DNA from: an uncultured Chlamydiae bacterium
GTDB taxonomy: Bacteria > Chlamydiota > Chlamydiia > Chlamydiales > SM23-39
Reading direction: 5' to 3'
DNA: 32,417 nt
Assembly: GCA_903889795.1 (NCBI GenBank)
Contig: CAISYW010000064.1
Span: 1 to 32,417, forward strand
Positions within the stretch are counted from its first letter, which is position 1. Every line of letters begins with the position of its first letter. The notes under the pieces are model-generated. The model was given only the letters and a program-made list of their open reading frames with translations. It did no database searches and was not told the origin of the DNA. Shown here in pieces: positions 8,193-16,760 of this stretch. Both the position numbers and the translations under genes were made by a program.

Positions 8193-9367
8193 ATCCTTGG
8201 CGCGAATCATTTCCAATTTTTCGCCACCATCCTGATTGGATTTATCTTGATTCAGCTGCCACTGCGCATAAACCGGAGTGCGTCATTCATGCGCTAACGC
8301 AATTTTATTCCAAGGATTATGCGACGGTACATCGCGCCATTTATAGCGCTTCGATGCGGGCCACGGAACAATATCACGATGCGCGCGAAACGGTACGCCA
8401 TTTCTTGAATGCGGCCTATCCGGAAGAAATCATTTTCACACGGGGCGCGACGGAATCGATTCATCTCGTTTCCCGCATTTTTCATTTGGAGAGAGGCGAT
8501 GAAGTTCTTCTTTCCCAGATGGAGCATCACTCCAATCTCGTTCCCTGGCAGATGCTGGCTGAAGAAAAGGGGATCGTTCTCAAGTGGATTCGCGTATTAG
8601 AAGACGGCTCGCTCAAGCTCCCTCTGGAGCTTTCCGATAAAACGAAATTAATCGCCATTACCCACGTCTCGAATGTGACCGGCACCATCACTCCCATTCG
8701 TGAAATCGTGCAAGCGGCGCGCAAAGTGGGCGCTGCGGTTCTCGTCGATGGCGCGCAAGCAGCGCCTCATATGCCGATCGATGTTCAGGCGCTCGATGTC
8801 GATTTCTACGCTTTTTCCGGTCATAAATGCTACGGCCCTACCGGCATTGGCATACTCTACGGTAAAAAAGAGCGGTTGATGTCTCTGCCGCCGCTGCAGG
8901 GCGGGGGCGCGATGGTTGATCATGTGGACTTTGAAAAGAGTACATATCAGGAACCTCCTCTTCGCTTTGAGGCAGGCACGCCCATGATCGGTTCGGCGAT
9001 TGGTTTGAAAGCCGCTCTCGATTTTCTAGGGCAGATCGGTCTTCATGCAGCGGCCGGCTGGGAGCAGCATTTATTGACGCTGGCAACGGAAAGACTCTTG
9101 CGCATTCCCAATCTCAAGATCATCGGCACGGCGCCGCACAAGGGACCGATCATCACCTTTACTATTGAAAAGGTTCATCCGCTCGATCTCGCCGCGCTGC
9201 TCGATTGCAAAAATATCGCAATCCGCACCGGCCATCTCTGCGCTCAGCCGCTTTTGCGCCAGTTCGGTTGTGAATCGGCTATGCGCGCCTCATTTGCTCT
9301 CTACAATACTGAAGAAGAAGTTGATCGCTTCATACGTGCGATTCAAGAGAGTCTGAAAATTCTTTAA
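8189..9367 (+). CDS. sufS: Cysteine desulfurase SufS
   Basis: MNPWRESFPIFRHHPDWIYLDSAATAHKPECVI..., FTRGATESIHLVSR, SQMEHHSNLVPWQ, VDGAQAAPHMPIDVQALDVDFYAFSGHKCYGPTGIGILYG (PLP Lys), RTGHLCAQPLL (active-site Cys region). In-frame ATG at 8189 overlaps the sufD stop; the track start at 8078 is too far upstream. Confidence 0.95.
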   Translation: MNPWRESFPIFRHHPDWIYLDSAATAHKPECVIHALTQFYSKDYATVHRAIYSASMRATEQYHDARETVRHFLNAAYPEEIIFTRGATESIHLVSRIFHLERGDEVLLSQMEHHSNLVPWQMLAEEKGIVLKWIRVLEDGSLKLPLELSDKTKLIAITHVSNVTGTITPIREIVQAARKVGAAVLVDGAQAAPHMPIDVQALDVDFYAFSGHKCYGPTGIGILYGKKERLMSLPPLQGGGAMVDHVDFEKSTYQEPPLRFEAGTPMIGSAIGLKAALDFLGQIGLHAAAGWEQHLLTLATERLLRIPNLKIIGTAPHKGPIITFTIEKVHPLDLAALLDCKNIAIRTGHLCAQPLLRQFGCESAMRASFALYNTEEEVDRFIRAIQESLKIL

Positions 9368-9417
9368 AGGGGGGAGTCAATCCCGAAGGTGCCGCCATTA
9401 GCGTAGAGAGCCTTACC

Positions 9418-9675
9418 ATGGATTTTAAACGCGCCAGAATCATCGCTTGTGATGCTAGGCCAAATTATATTCTTTGGGTTCGATTCGATGATGGTGTCGA
9501 AGGGGAAGTCGATTTATCTGATCTCGTTGGTCAAGGCGTATTTAAAGCTTGGGAATCAAAAGATTTTTGGGAATCGGTCAAAATCGATCCCGAAAGCGAT
9601 ACGGTCTGTTGGGGTGAGGAAATTGATCTTGATCCTTATACTCTAAAACAAGAGATACTAGAATCTCAGAAGTGA
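9418..9675 (+). CDS. DUF2442-type small protein
   Basis: 85 aa: ...NYILWVRFDDGVEGEVDLSDLVGQGVFKAWESKDFWESVKIDPESDTVCWGEEIDLDPYTLKQEI matches the recalled DUF2442 pattern. Confidence 0.75.
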   Translation: MDFKRARIIACDARPNYILWVRFDDGVEGEVDLSDLVGQGVFKAWESKDFWESVKIDPESDTVCWGEEIDLDPYTLKQEILESQK

Positions 9676-9751
9676 AGCGAGTATCTCAGCATCTCCCAAG
9701 AGACTCACCGGAAGAATCGTTTTAATATTATTCAAGCTTTTTGAAGAGCCC

Positions 9752-12700
9752 TTAAAACATTTTGCCGACACGCATCGTGGCCTGGTTGTTGGAATAATTC
9801 GATCCATATTGTCCATCATATTGCAGCGATCCAAACCATCCGCTGCGATGTTGACAAAAGAATTCCACAGCAGCCGCAATGAGGTTTTGCGTTTTGATAA
9901 ATGATGTGACGGTGAACGATGAGGGAGCTCCCGTAAGAAAGGCCGTCACTTGGCCGACCTGAAAGGGGATCAGATTGACATAGCTCGCCTTGCCGCGCAG
10001 GAAAAAGGTTCCCCAGCTCTGATCCCGAGTATAGTATCCATTGAGCCCTGCCTCGCTGCGCAGTGCAGAGGAAAAATGTCGTGAGCGGTTCATGTTGAAG
10101 GGCGAAGCACTCTGTTCATTATAGGCTGAATCTCGGTTGCATGCCCAATCGACGGAGATGAATGGCTCAAGAATGCCCGGAAGGAAGCTGTAGTAGTATC
10201 CACTTGAAAGGTGCGCGTCGCCCTGGAAGGAATTGTACGAACTCCTGGCTGCGGCATCAAATCCGGGGAAGAATATATTGCGCTGATTTTCAGTGTGCTG
10301 CATGCCTCCCCAGAGGGCTCCTTCAATAAAAAGCCGGTTGAATTCGACGGTACTATAAATGGAGAGCAATCCGCTATTGATGGCAGCATGGCCAAAGTGT
10401 TGTTTTTCGTGGATGGATGCGTGGGTATAAGCCAACGCAGCTCCTAGCGTAGTACGTCCGAAGGTGAAGTCGCCGCCGATTAGCAGCCCGCCGCTTGTCG
10501 AGTTAAATCCCGGAACTTGGTGTTGTTCTTTTTGGTGGGTTAAATCACCAAATCCGGTAGCCCATAAAGAGTGATTTTTTGGACGGGGAAGCGGGCGCCT
10601 TTTGGGAAGTCGATCCATTACTTGCGCTCTGCTGCATGCGGTTAATTCATCAACCTCGAGGTCTGTATTATCGGCGAGAAAAGCTGCATCGCGCTCTTTG
10701 CCGATCATTCGCATGACGCGGTCATCGTTATTGCGCGAGTCCAGGATATTGCTGAGTGTGAAATTCGTGTTTTGTGAAATGGTTGTTGCGATTGCATCGC
10801 GAGCCGGGCTAATGGTATCTAATGCGTCTCGGAGCGGTTGGCCGGATAGTTCGTGAAGAAGGGAAAAGGTTTCCCCGACCAGATGGGAATTCGCGTTGAG
10901 ATACCTCGCAACGATTAGCCGGTTGCCGCGAAGGCCGGTAGTATCGATGCCGGATTGATGGTCAGAGTTAATAATATAAAAAACTTGATAGGGAGAGGAT
11001 GCGACCTGTTTATAAATAGAGCCATTCAGATGAGAAGTAACAAAATCAAAATCTCCGATTAATGCTGATTGAGCACTGATAATTTCATATGAAGTTCCTG
11101 CCGGATAAAAACCGGAAGGTACATCGATGAGAAGTTCGCCTCCAAGAGTGACCGTTCCATTGACAACCAATTTAGAACAGGTGCCGTTGGGATCGATTTC
11201 TATCTCTGTTACTCCGCTCGTCGTATAATCACCCTCTATGGTTAATGTGCCAATGGAGTTGCCGGGATGAACGGTTCCATTAGCATTTACGACGACACTG
11301 TTATTAATCGTTCCGACGCCTTTAAGGATGCCCCCGGAAACGCTTCCAACATTTATTACATTAGAATCGAGCGAAGAGCCGAGTGCTAAGGCAAGAGCTC
11401 CGTTATTAATATCCGTGTTCCCGGTATAACTTTGCGCTGTCGTGAACGTGAGAGTTCCGGCTCCGTTTTTAACGAGCTTGCCGTCCGTCCCTGCGATTCC
11501 ATTGCTAAAAGCTAAAGAAGCGGCGTTATCAAATTGAAGGGTGCTGGAATCGTTCAGAGTCACGTCAGAGGTTAGTGTCGCACCTGATGCTAAGGAAAGC
11601 GTTCCGCCGTCATTAACAGTAGTGGATCCGGTGTACGTATTTGCCCCGGAGAGCGTGAGTGTTCCGACTCCGTTTTTAATGAGCATGCCGCCAGTCCCTG
11701 CGATGCCATTGCTAAAAGATAAGGAAGCGGCATTATTAAATTGAAGGGTGCTGGAATTGTTCAGAGTCACGTCAGAGGTAAGTGTCGTGCCCGATGCTAA
11801 GGAAAGCATCCCTCCATTATTAACAGTAGTGGTTCCGGTGTAGGTATTTGCCCCGGAGAGCGTGAGTGTTCCGACTCCGTTTTTAACGAGCTTGCCGCCC
11901 GTCCCAGCGATGCCATTGGTGAAAGATAAAGAGCCGGCATTATTAAATTGAAGGGTGCTGGAAGTGCTCAGAGTCACGTCAGAGGTAAGTGTCGCGCCCG
12001 ATGCTAAGGAAAGCGTCCCTCCATTATTAACAGTAGTGGTTCCGGTGTAGGTATTTGCCCCGGAGAGCGTGAGTGTTCCGACTCCGTTTTTAACGAGCTT
12101 GCCGCCCGCCCCTGCGATGCCATTGCTAAAAGATAAAGAAGCGGCATTATTAAATTGAAGGGTGCTGGAATTGCTCAGAGTCACGTCAGAGGTAAGTGTC
12201 GCACCTGATGCTAAGGAAAGCGTTCCGCCGTCATTAACAGTAGTGGATCCGGTATATGCATTCGTTCCGGAGAGCGTGAGTGTTCCGGCTCCGTTTTTAA
12301 CGAGCTTGCCGCCCGTCCCAGCGATGCCATTGCTAAAAGATAAAGAAGCAGCGTTATCAAATTGAAGAGTACTCAGATCGTTTAGAGTCACGTCAGAGGT
12401 AAGTGTCGCACCTGACGCCAGAGAAAGCGTTCCTCCATTATTAACAGCAGTGGATCCGGTGTACGTATTTGTCCCGGAGAGTGTGAGCGTTCCGGCTCCG
12501 TTTTTAATGAGCATGCCGCCTGTGCCTTCGATGGAGCCGCTATAGTTAGTGTCAGTGGCACCTCCGATTGTGAGGGTGCCCGATCCTAATAGAATGGAAC
12601 CGGTTCCGGCGAGGCTTTTGATCGACTCATTGTAATTATTCAGATTCCATGAGCCGATGTTTTGCATAACGACAGCGACAGAAGGATCGATTTGACCCGA

Positions 12701-13891
12701 TTCCCGATGGAAGACCGTACCGCCGTCGACACTTCCAATGGTCAGGATCGTGTTAGCAGGAATTGCGACGCTGGACGATTTGTTTAGGTATAGAGTGCCA
12801 TTGATGACGCTTGTATTTCCCGTGTAGTCATTGCTCACGCTTCCGCTTATTTCCATAGCGTGGTTGACACTAGGGCCAGACATAGCTACCACAATGCCTG
12901 ATCCGCCAGTGATCTGACCGGTCACAAAGAGGGCGGTGGAATCTTCAGAAGAACCATCGAAATAAATGCCTCTTGTAAGAGTAAGAGGAAGAGTGATGGA
13001 TCCGCTTATCGTCGCAGGATGCACCGGGACATCGCATAGAATTTTAGCATAATCGCCTGTTCCGGTGAAAGCGATAGGTCCAGAAATGATTACATTATTA
13101 CTTAAAGCAAGCGGAATATGTAAGGATGTGTTTACATTGTTAAGAGAGAGTGTCGCGCCTCCTTGAGTTAAGGTGGTGTTGTTATTAAAATTTATGCTCC
13201 CTATTTCTGTAGAATACCCATTCATGTCAAACGTACCGTGATTTTGCAGAAACACCTGCAAATTATTGCTGAATTGATTCGAATGTCCCAGCTGAAGAAG
13301 AGCGTAGCCTCCAACAGTGACCTCAGCGCCATTTATCGCGCTGCCGGAAGTGTTATTTAAATAAAGCGTACCAGAAGCAAGATAAACATCATTTGCGATC
13401 GTTCCACGGATAATTGTATCTCCCGTTGATGTTGCGGAAAATTCAATCCCAGAAGTTCCCGAAATGTTGCCGGATAATGTAAAATCGGATGTCGAATTGT
13501 TGTTCACATTGAGGTCGTTAATCAATGTAATGGGAGCTGAAATAGTATGCTCACCCTGGGTAATCGTAATATTATTGTCGGTATAATCAAAAATCAAAGC
13601 GCTCGCGGTACCCTCTTGGATCGTGTAGCTATTGGGGCTGTTGAACGTAATTGAATTCACCGTAATGTTGGAAGTACCAGAGCTTCTTAGAGAAATTACC
13701 GCGGGGCCGGTAATCGTGCTTTCAAAGTGGGCGATATCATCCGAACCATTTGGGACGGTCGCGCCACTCCAATTCCCGGGGACATCCCAGTAGCCGTCGC
13801 CTGTCAGATTCCAGGTTGCGTTCGTCTGTCCCAAAAGGGCAGACGCGGCAAGGAGCTGTAGAGAATAATATAATAGTTTGTGTCTAGTCAT
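9752..13891 (-). CDS. Autotransporter with passenger-associated (PATR) repeats and C-terminal beta-barrel
   Basis: 1379 aa. N-terminal signal-like segment (MTRHKLLYYSLQLLAASALLGQTNA); repeated GxGTLTLSGxNTYTGxTTVNxGGTLSLASG units; barrel-like C-terminus (LWATGFGDLTHQKEQHQ... to ATMRVGKMF) ending in Phe. Confidence 0.9.
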   Translation of the reverse strand: MTRHKLLYYSLQLLAASALLGQTNATWNLTGDGYWDVPGNWSGATVPNGSDDIAHFESTITGPAVISLRSSGTSNITVNSITFNSPNSYTIQEGTASALIFDYTDNNITITQGEHTISAPITLINDLNVNNNSTSDFTLSGNISGTSGIEFSATSTGDTIIRGTIANDVYLASGTLYLNNTSGSAINGAEVTVGGYALLQLGHSNQFSNNLQVFLQNHGTFDMNGYSTEIGSINFNNNTTLTQGGATLSLNNVNTSLHIPLALSNNVIISGPIAFTGTGDYAKILCDVPVHPATISGSITLPLTLTRGIYFDGSSEDSTALFVTGQITGGSGIVVAMSGPSVNHAMEISGSVSNDYTGNTSVINGTLYLNKSSSVAIPANTILTIGSVDGGTVFHRESGQIDPSVAVVMQNIGSWNLNNYNESIKSLAGTGSILLGSGTLTIGGATDTNYSGSIEGTGGMLIKNGAGTLTLSGTNTYTGSTAVNNGGTLSLASGATLTSDVTLNDLSTLQFDNAASLSFSNGIAGTGGKLVKNGAGTLTLSGTNAYTGSTTVNDGGTLSLASGATLTSDVTLSNSSTLQFNNAASLSFSNGIAGAGGKLVKNGVGTLTLSGANTYTGTTTVNNGGTLSLASGATLTSDVTLSTSSTLQFNNAGSLSFTNGIAGTGGKLVKNGVGTLTLSGANTYTGTTTVNNGGMLSLASGTTLTSDVTLNNSSTLQFNNAASLSFSNGIAGTGGMLIKNGVGTLTLSGANTYTGSTTVNDGGTLSLASGATLTSDVTLNDSSTLQFDNAASLAFSNGIAGTDGKLVKNGAGTLTFTTAQSYTGNTDINNGALALALGSSLDSNVINVGSVSGGILKGVGTINNSVVVNANGTVHPGNSIGTLTIEGDYTTSGVTEIEIDPNGTCSKLVVNGTVTLGGELLIDVPSGFYPAGTSYEIISAQSALIGDFDFVTSHLNGSIYKQVASSPYQVFYIINSDHQSGIDTTGLRGNRLIVARYLNANSHLVGETFSLLHELSGQPLRDALDTISPARDAIATTISQNTNFTLSNILDSRNNDDRVMRMIGKERDAAFLADNTDLEVDELTACSRAQVMDRLPKRRPLPRPKNHSLWATGFGDLTHQKEQHQVPGFNSTSGGLLIGGDFTFGRTTLGAALAYTHASIHEKQHFGHAAINSGLLSIYSTVEFNRLFIEGALWGGMQHTENQRNIFFPGFDAAARSSYNSFQGDAHLSSGYYYSFLPGILEPFISVDWACNRDSAYNEQSASPFNMNRSRHFSSALRSEAGLNGYYTRDQSWGTFFLRGKASYVNLIPFQVGQVTAFLTGAPSSFTVTSFIKTQNLIAAAVEFFCQHRSGWFGSLQYDGQYGSNYSNNQATMRVGKMF
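11461..12500 (-). repeat. Five tandem 207-bp (69-aa) in-frame repeats in the autotransporter passenger
   Basis: AGAGTCACGTCAGAGG anchors occur at 11556, 11763, 11970, 12177 and 12384, exactly 207 bp apart. A second anchor (CTCCGTTTTTAA) runs from 11461 to 12496, i.e. 1035 = 5 x 207. Confidence 0.95.
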
Positions 13892-13984
13892 TTGAATCTC
13901 CGGAAAGTCGAGCTATACAGCCTGCGGCAAGGTCTTTAAATTTTTCATCGGCGTCTTTTGCGTCTCAGCGCATTGCTCGTTCTC

Positions 13985-14003
13985 GCAAACTTTCTAAGTT
14001 TGC
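13985..14003. repeat. Perfect hairpin GCAAACTT-TCT-AAGTTTGC upstream of the autotransporter gene
   Basis: 8-bp perfect stem with 3-nt loop, about 95 nt upstream of the autotransporter start codon. Confidence 0.5.
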
Positions 14004-14043
14004 TTCGAATCTCCGCAACGCTACCGGGACACAATACTTCCGC

Positions 14044-14073
14044 CAAAAAATGAAGAATCTAACCGCGCTCAGT
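14044..14073. repeat. Direct repeat copy A: CAAAAAATGAAGAATCTAACCGCGCTCAGT
   Basis: 28/30 identical to 15170-15199 (CAAAAAATGAAGAACCTAATCGCGCTCAGT). The two copies flank the group II intron remnant. Confidence 0.85.
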
Positions 14074-14186
14074 ATATTTTTCACTCTGTGCAAGGGTGTA
14101 ATTTTTTTTGCCTGAGCCACACACACATATATATAGTTAATATTTCAGGATGAACGCAAGAAAAACAAAGCAAACCTTGGAGGCAC

Positions 14187-14260
14187 TTGCAAAACTCCAT
14201 TTGGAGTCAAATCCGCCCTTTTTCCGTTGGCTTCGAATTTGACTTTTAAAGCGAATTTTG
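14187..14260 (-). repeat. Dispersed imperfect-palindrome repeat, copy 2 (inverted relative to 1246-1323)
   Basis: Reverse complement AAAATTCGCTTTAAAAGTCAAATTCGAAGCCAACGGAAAAAGGGCGGATTTGACTCCAAATGGAGTTTTGCAAG aligns with 1246-1323 with few mismatches. Confidence 0.75.
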
Positions 14261-15065
14261 GTGCGCCACGAGGCGCTTTATTAACGTGTCGCCTGAAATG
14301 GCGATCAAGGAAGGATACCCATCTGCCTTGCACTGAGTCTTGAACACAGGAAGGTAACGACCTGGGTTAAGCGTAGATAGGGAGGCTGTAGGCCGTAATG
14401 TGCAATAAAGTGATTGAGCCCCGAAATAGCAAAATGGGAAAGGTCCATGTTTTCAAAATAACAGAAGACAACACCAACTGATCCGATATGGGAAGGAGCA
14501 GGTGGCGCCCCGGGATCGGAGAGCACGGCATGCAACCGAAGGAAATAAAGCGAACGTGGGAGACCCTAATGGCCCTTTAATAAGAAGTATCAGGCAACAA
14601 GCAGAAAAGCAAGGAGCCCGAAAAGGCCATTAGGGAGTCAGATGGATCATACTACCTATGAAACCAGTAACGATGGTGGAGGGAAGGATCCTAGGTAAAT
14701 TATCAACCCAAGTAAAGGAAACGCCGCATGGGGCAACAGAACCTCTCAGCGACGAACACGAAACTGAACAGGATAGCCTGGTTATCAAAACAAGACCCGA
14801 AGAAGGAGTTCGGATGCTTAATGCACCTCTTCAACAACGAGTCACTACTAGAATGTTTCTACGAGCTCGATAAAAACAAAGCCGTGGGAAAAGTTTCGGT
14901 TGTTCATGAGAGCTGATCCTCTCCCCACCAGCAAAATAGTCCACTCACTGTTTAAGACATCAAGCAGGTGAAGGATAGATATCTGGAGCCCGTTGCCTTA
15001 ATTGGGCCCGGCGAGTTCTAACGAGGGGGAAGCCAAGCAATTGTCTCCTCTTCTCTCTCAATTAT
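14261..15065 (+). mobile_element. Degenerate, internally deleted group II intron (3' end approximate)
   Basis: GTGCG at 14261 matches the conserved 5' end. Paired CCCTAATGGCC / GGCCATTAGGG segments, an RT N-terminal remnant (14728-14916), then GAGCCCGTTGCCTTAATTGGGCCCGGCGAGTTC, which folds like domain V with a 2-nt bulge, and a GAGGGGGA...TCTCCTC domain VI-like stem. Confidence 0.72.
14728..14916 (+). pseudogene. Truncated group II intron reverse transcriptase/maturase (N-terminus only)
   Basis: MGQQNLSATNTKLNRIAWLSKQDPKKEFGCLMHLFNNESLLECFYELDKNKAVG then unrelated KVSVVHES-stop. 'ELDKNKAVG' is where intact RTs continue VDGVT.... RT domains 1-7 are missing. Confidence 0.75.
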
Positions 15066-15169
15066 CTCCTTGCTCTCAAAAAATGGACAAAGTCGTGGAA
15101 AAGAAAAAATTGATCACATTAACCCGAACGATAAGTTATACTGGCCGCTGAGACAAAAAATCCAATCGT

Positions 15170-15199
15170 CAAAAAATGAAGAACCTAATCGCGCTCAGT
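15170..15199. repeat. Direct repeat copy B: CAAAAAATGAAGAACCTAATCGCGCTCAGT
   Basis: 28/30 identical to 14044-14073. Confidence 0.85.
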
Positions 15200-15337
15200 T
15201 TTTATAGTTTGAGGTGTGAACGCATCGCTTGCCGCAATCCCACCATTTTAGGGGTGGGTCAAGGCAAGCTAGATGATAACGCGGTAAGCGGCGGAAGAAT
15301 CTCCTCTTTTCAGGGAGGAGTTCTTCAATGGCTGTGA
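15176..15337 (+). other. Short 53-codon ORF overlapping the permease start; possible leader peptide or repeat-derived frame
   Basis: My translation: MKNLIALSFYSLRCERIACRNPTILGVGQGKLDDNAVSGGRISSFQGGVLQWL*. It ends 10 nt inside the permease gene. Too short for the supplied ORF track. Confidence 0.35.
15227..15269. repeat. Hairpin GCTTGCC-GCAAT-CCCACC-ATTTTAGG-GGTGGG-TCAA-GGCAAGC in the permease 5' region
   Basis: Two stem segments (7 bp and 6 bp) separated by an internal loop, read directly. Confidence 0.55.
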
Positions 15338-16716
15338 AAAAGATCTCTCCTCTTTCTCTGGTTTTGTTGATCGTTGCAGCGATTGCCAGCATTCGTAACT
15401 TCCCCTCCGCTGCTTTATTTGGACCGTCGTTGATTTTCTTTTTTATTTTTTCAGCCATTATTTTTTTGATACCGATCGCTTTGGTTTCTGCGGAGCTGTC
15501 TTCCTCATATCATGAAGAAGGGGGAGTCTATCATTGGGTGCGCCATGCATTCGGTGAAAAATGGGCGATGGCGGCGATCTGGCTCCAATGGATCAATACG
15601 ATGATCTGGTATCCCACGATGCTCTCGTTTATCGGTGGAACGGCTGCCTATCTCATCGATCCGGCGCTGGCGGAAAATAAAGCCTACCTCATCAGCTCCA
15701 TTTTGCTGATAATCTGGGTATTGACTTTCTTGAGTTTATTTGGCATCCGCATCTCAGCTAAGGTCAATGACATTTGCGCCACGATCGGAACCGTTTTTCC
15801 TATGGTTCTCCTCATCTCGCTCGGTGCTGTTTGGGTATTCAGCCATCGGCCGCTACAAATAGAGATCAACAGTTCGACGCTCATTCCCTCATTGACGCAT
15901 GGAGGGAGCTGGGTCTCTCTCATTGCGATCATGGCCTCTTTTTTGGGGATGGAACTGTCCGGGGTTCATGTTTCCGACATTCGAAATCCGCAACGCAATT
16001 TTCCGCGCGCCGTGTTATGCGCCAGCGGCTTCATTCTTTTTGTCATGCTTTTTGGTTCGATTTCGATCGCTTTTGTGGTGCCGGAAAAAGAGATTCAATT
16101 GGTGGCGGGCGTGATGCAGGTCTTTTCAACTTTTTTCAAGGCATTTGGTCTTGAGTGGTGCATTCCGATTCTAACCATTTTAATCGTCATTGGAACGGTC
16201 GGCGGGATCATCAACTGGCTGATTTCGCCTGCCAAGGGGCTTTTGCATGCTGCCGAATTTGGTTTTTTGCCAAAATTTTTTTCTAAGAAGAATCGTTTTG
16301 CCGTAGCTCCGCGCATCATGGTGTCGCAGGCGATCGTCGTGAGCTTGCTTAGTCTGGCCTTATTGTTAGTTCCGAGTGTGAATGGCTTTTATTGGTTTTT
16401 GATGGCGCTCAGCACCGAGATGTACATGTTCATGTACGTGCTGATTTTTTTGAGCGCGCTTGTGCTTCGGCTTCGTGCGAAAACGTCTACCGGCACTTTT
16501 CGCATTCCCGGCGGGTTGGCGGGATTATGGATCACGGTTCTTTTTGGGCTGACTGCCTGTTTTGCTACGATCGGCATTACCTTTTTGCCGCCGGAAAATG
16601 TCGATATTGGTTCGCCTGCGCGCTATGCAATGACAATTTTGGGCTGCGGCGTGCTCGCAATTTTGCCTCTGTTTTTGTTTTTCTGGTATAAGCGAAATCA
16701 GAAAACGATTGTCTAG
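15328..16716 (+). CDS. APC-superfamily amino acid permease (GadC/YjeM-like antiporter)
   Basis: 462 aa with about 12 TM segments. N-terminal MAVKKISPLSLVLLIVAAIASIRNFPSAALFG...ALVSAELSSSYHEEGGVYHWVRHAFGEKWA is typical of this group. Strong RBS GGGAGGAG upstream. Confidence 0.88.
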   Translation: MAVKKISPLSLVLLIVAAIASIRNFPSAALFGPSLIFFFIFSAIIFLIPIALVSAELSSSYHEEGGVYHWVRHAFGEKWAMAAIWLQWINTMIWYPTMLSFIGGTAAYLIDPALAENKAYLISSILLIIWVLTFLSLFGIRISAKVNDICATIGTVFPMVLLISLGAVWVFSHRPLQIEINSSTLIPSLTHGGSWVSLIAIMASFLGMELSGVHVSDIRNPQRNFPRAVLCASGFILFVMLFGSISIAFVVPEKEIQLVAGVMQVFSTFFKAFGLEWCIPILTILIVIGTVGGIINWLISPAKGLLHAAEFGFLPKFFSKKNRFAVAPRIMVSQAIVVSLLSLALLLVPSVNGFYWFLMALSTEMYMFMYVLIFLSALVLRLRAKTSTGTFRIPGGLAGLWITVLFGLTACFATIGITFLPPENVDIGSPARYAMTILGCGVLAILPLFLFFWYKRNQKTIV

Positions 16717-16760
16717 GGGGGCTTTCTATCGTAACACTTGATGAAATTGCGCGCGAAGCT

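Noticed and set aside
11541-12365. Two similar plus-strand 67-aa ORFs (11541-11744 and 12162-12365) within the autotransporter
   Set aside because: They are antisense reads of the 207-bp repeats; their similarity follows from the repeat, not independent coding.
14145-14333. 62-aa minus-strand ORF as a real gene
   Set aside because: It runs across the intron 5' end and the dispersed repeat. Only the repeat-derived segment (KFALKVKFEANGKRADLTPNGVLQ) is shared with another locus, so it is treated as part of the repeat finding.
15030-15050. CAATTGTCTCC after the intron as the continuation of the interrupted hairpin repeat (compare CAATCGTCTCT expected)
   Set aside because: The match is short and the bases are better explained as domain VI of the intron.
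14044-15199. CRISPR array
   Set aside because: Only two copies of the 30-bp repeat, 1.1 kb apart, with no regular spacers and no cas genes.
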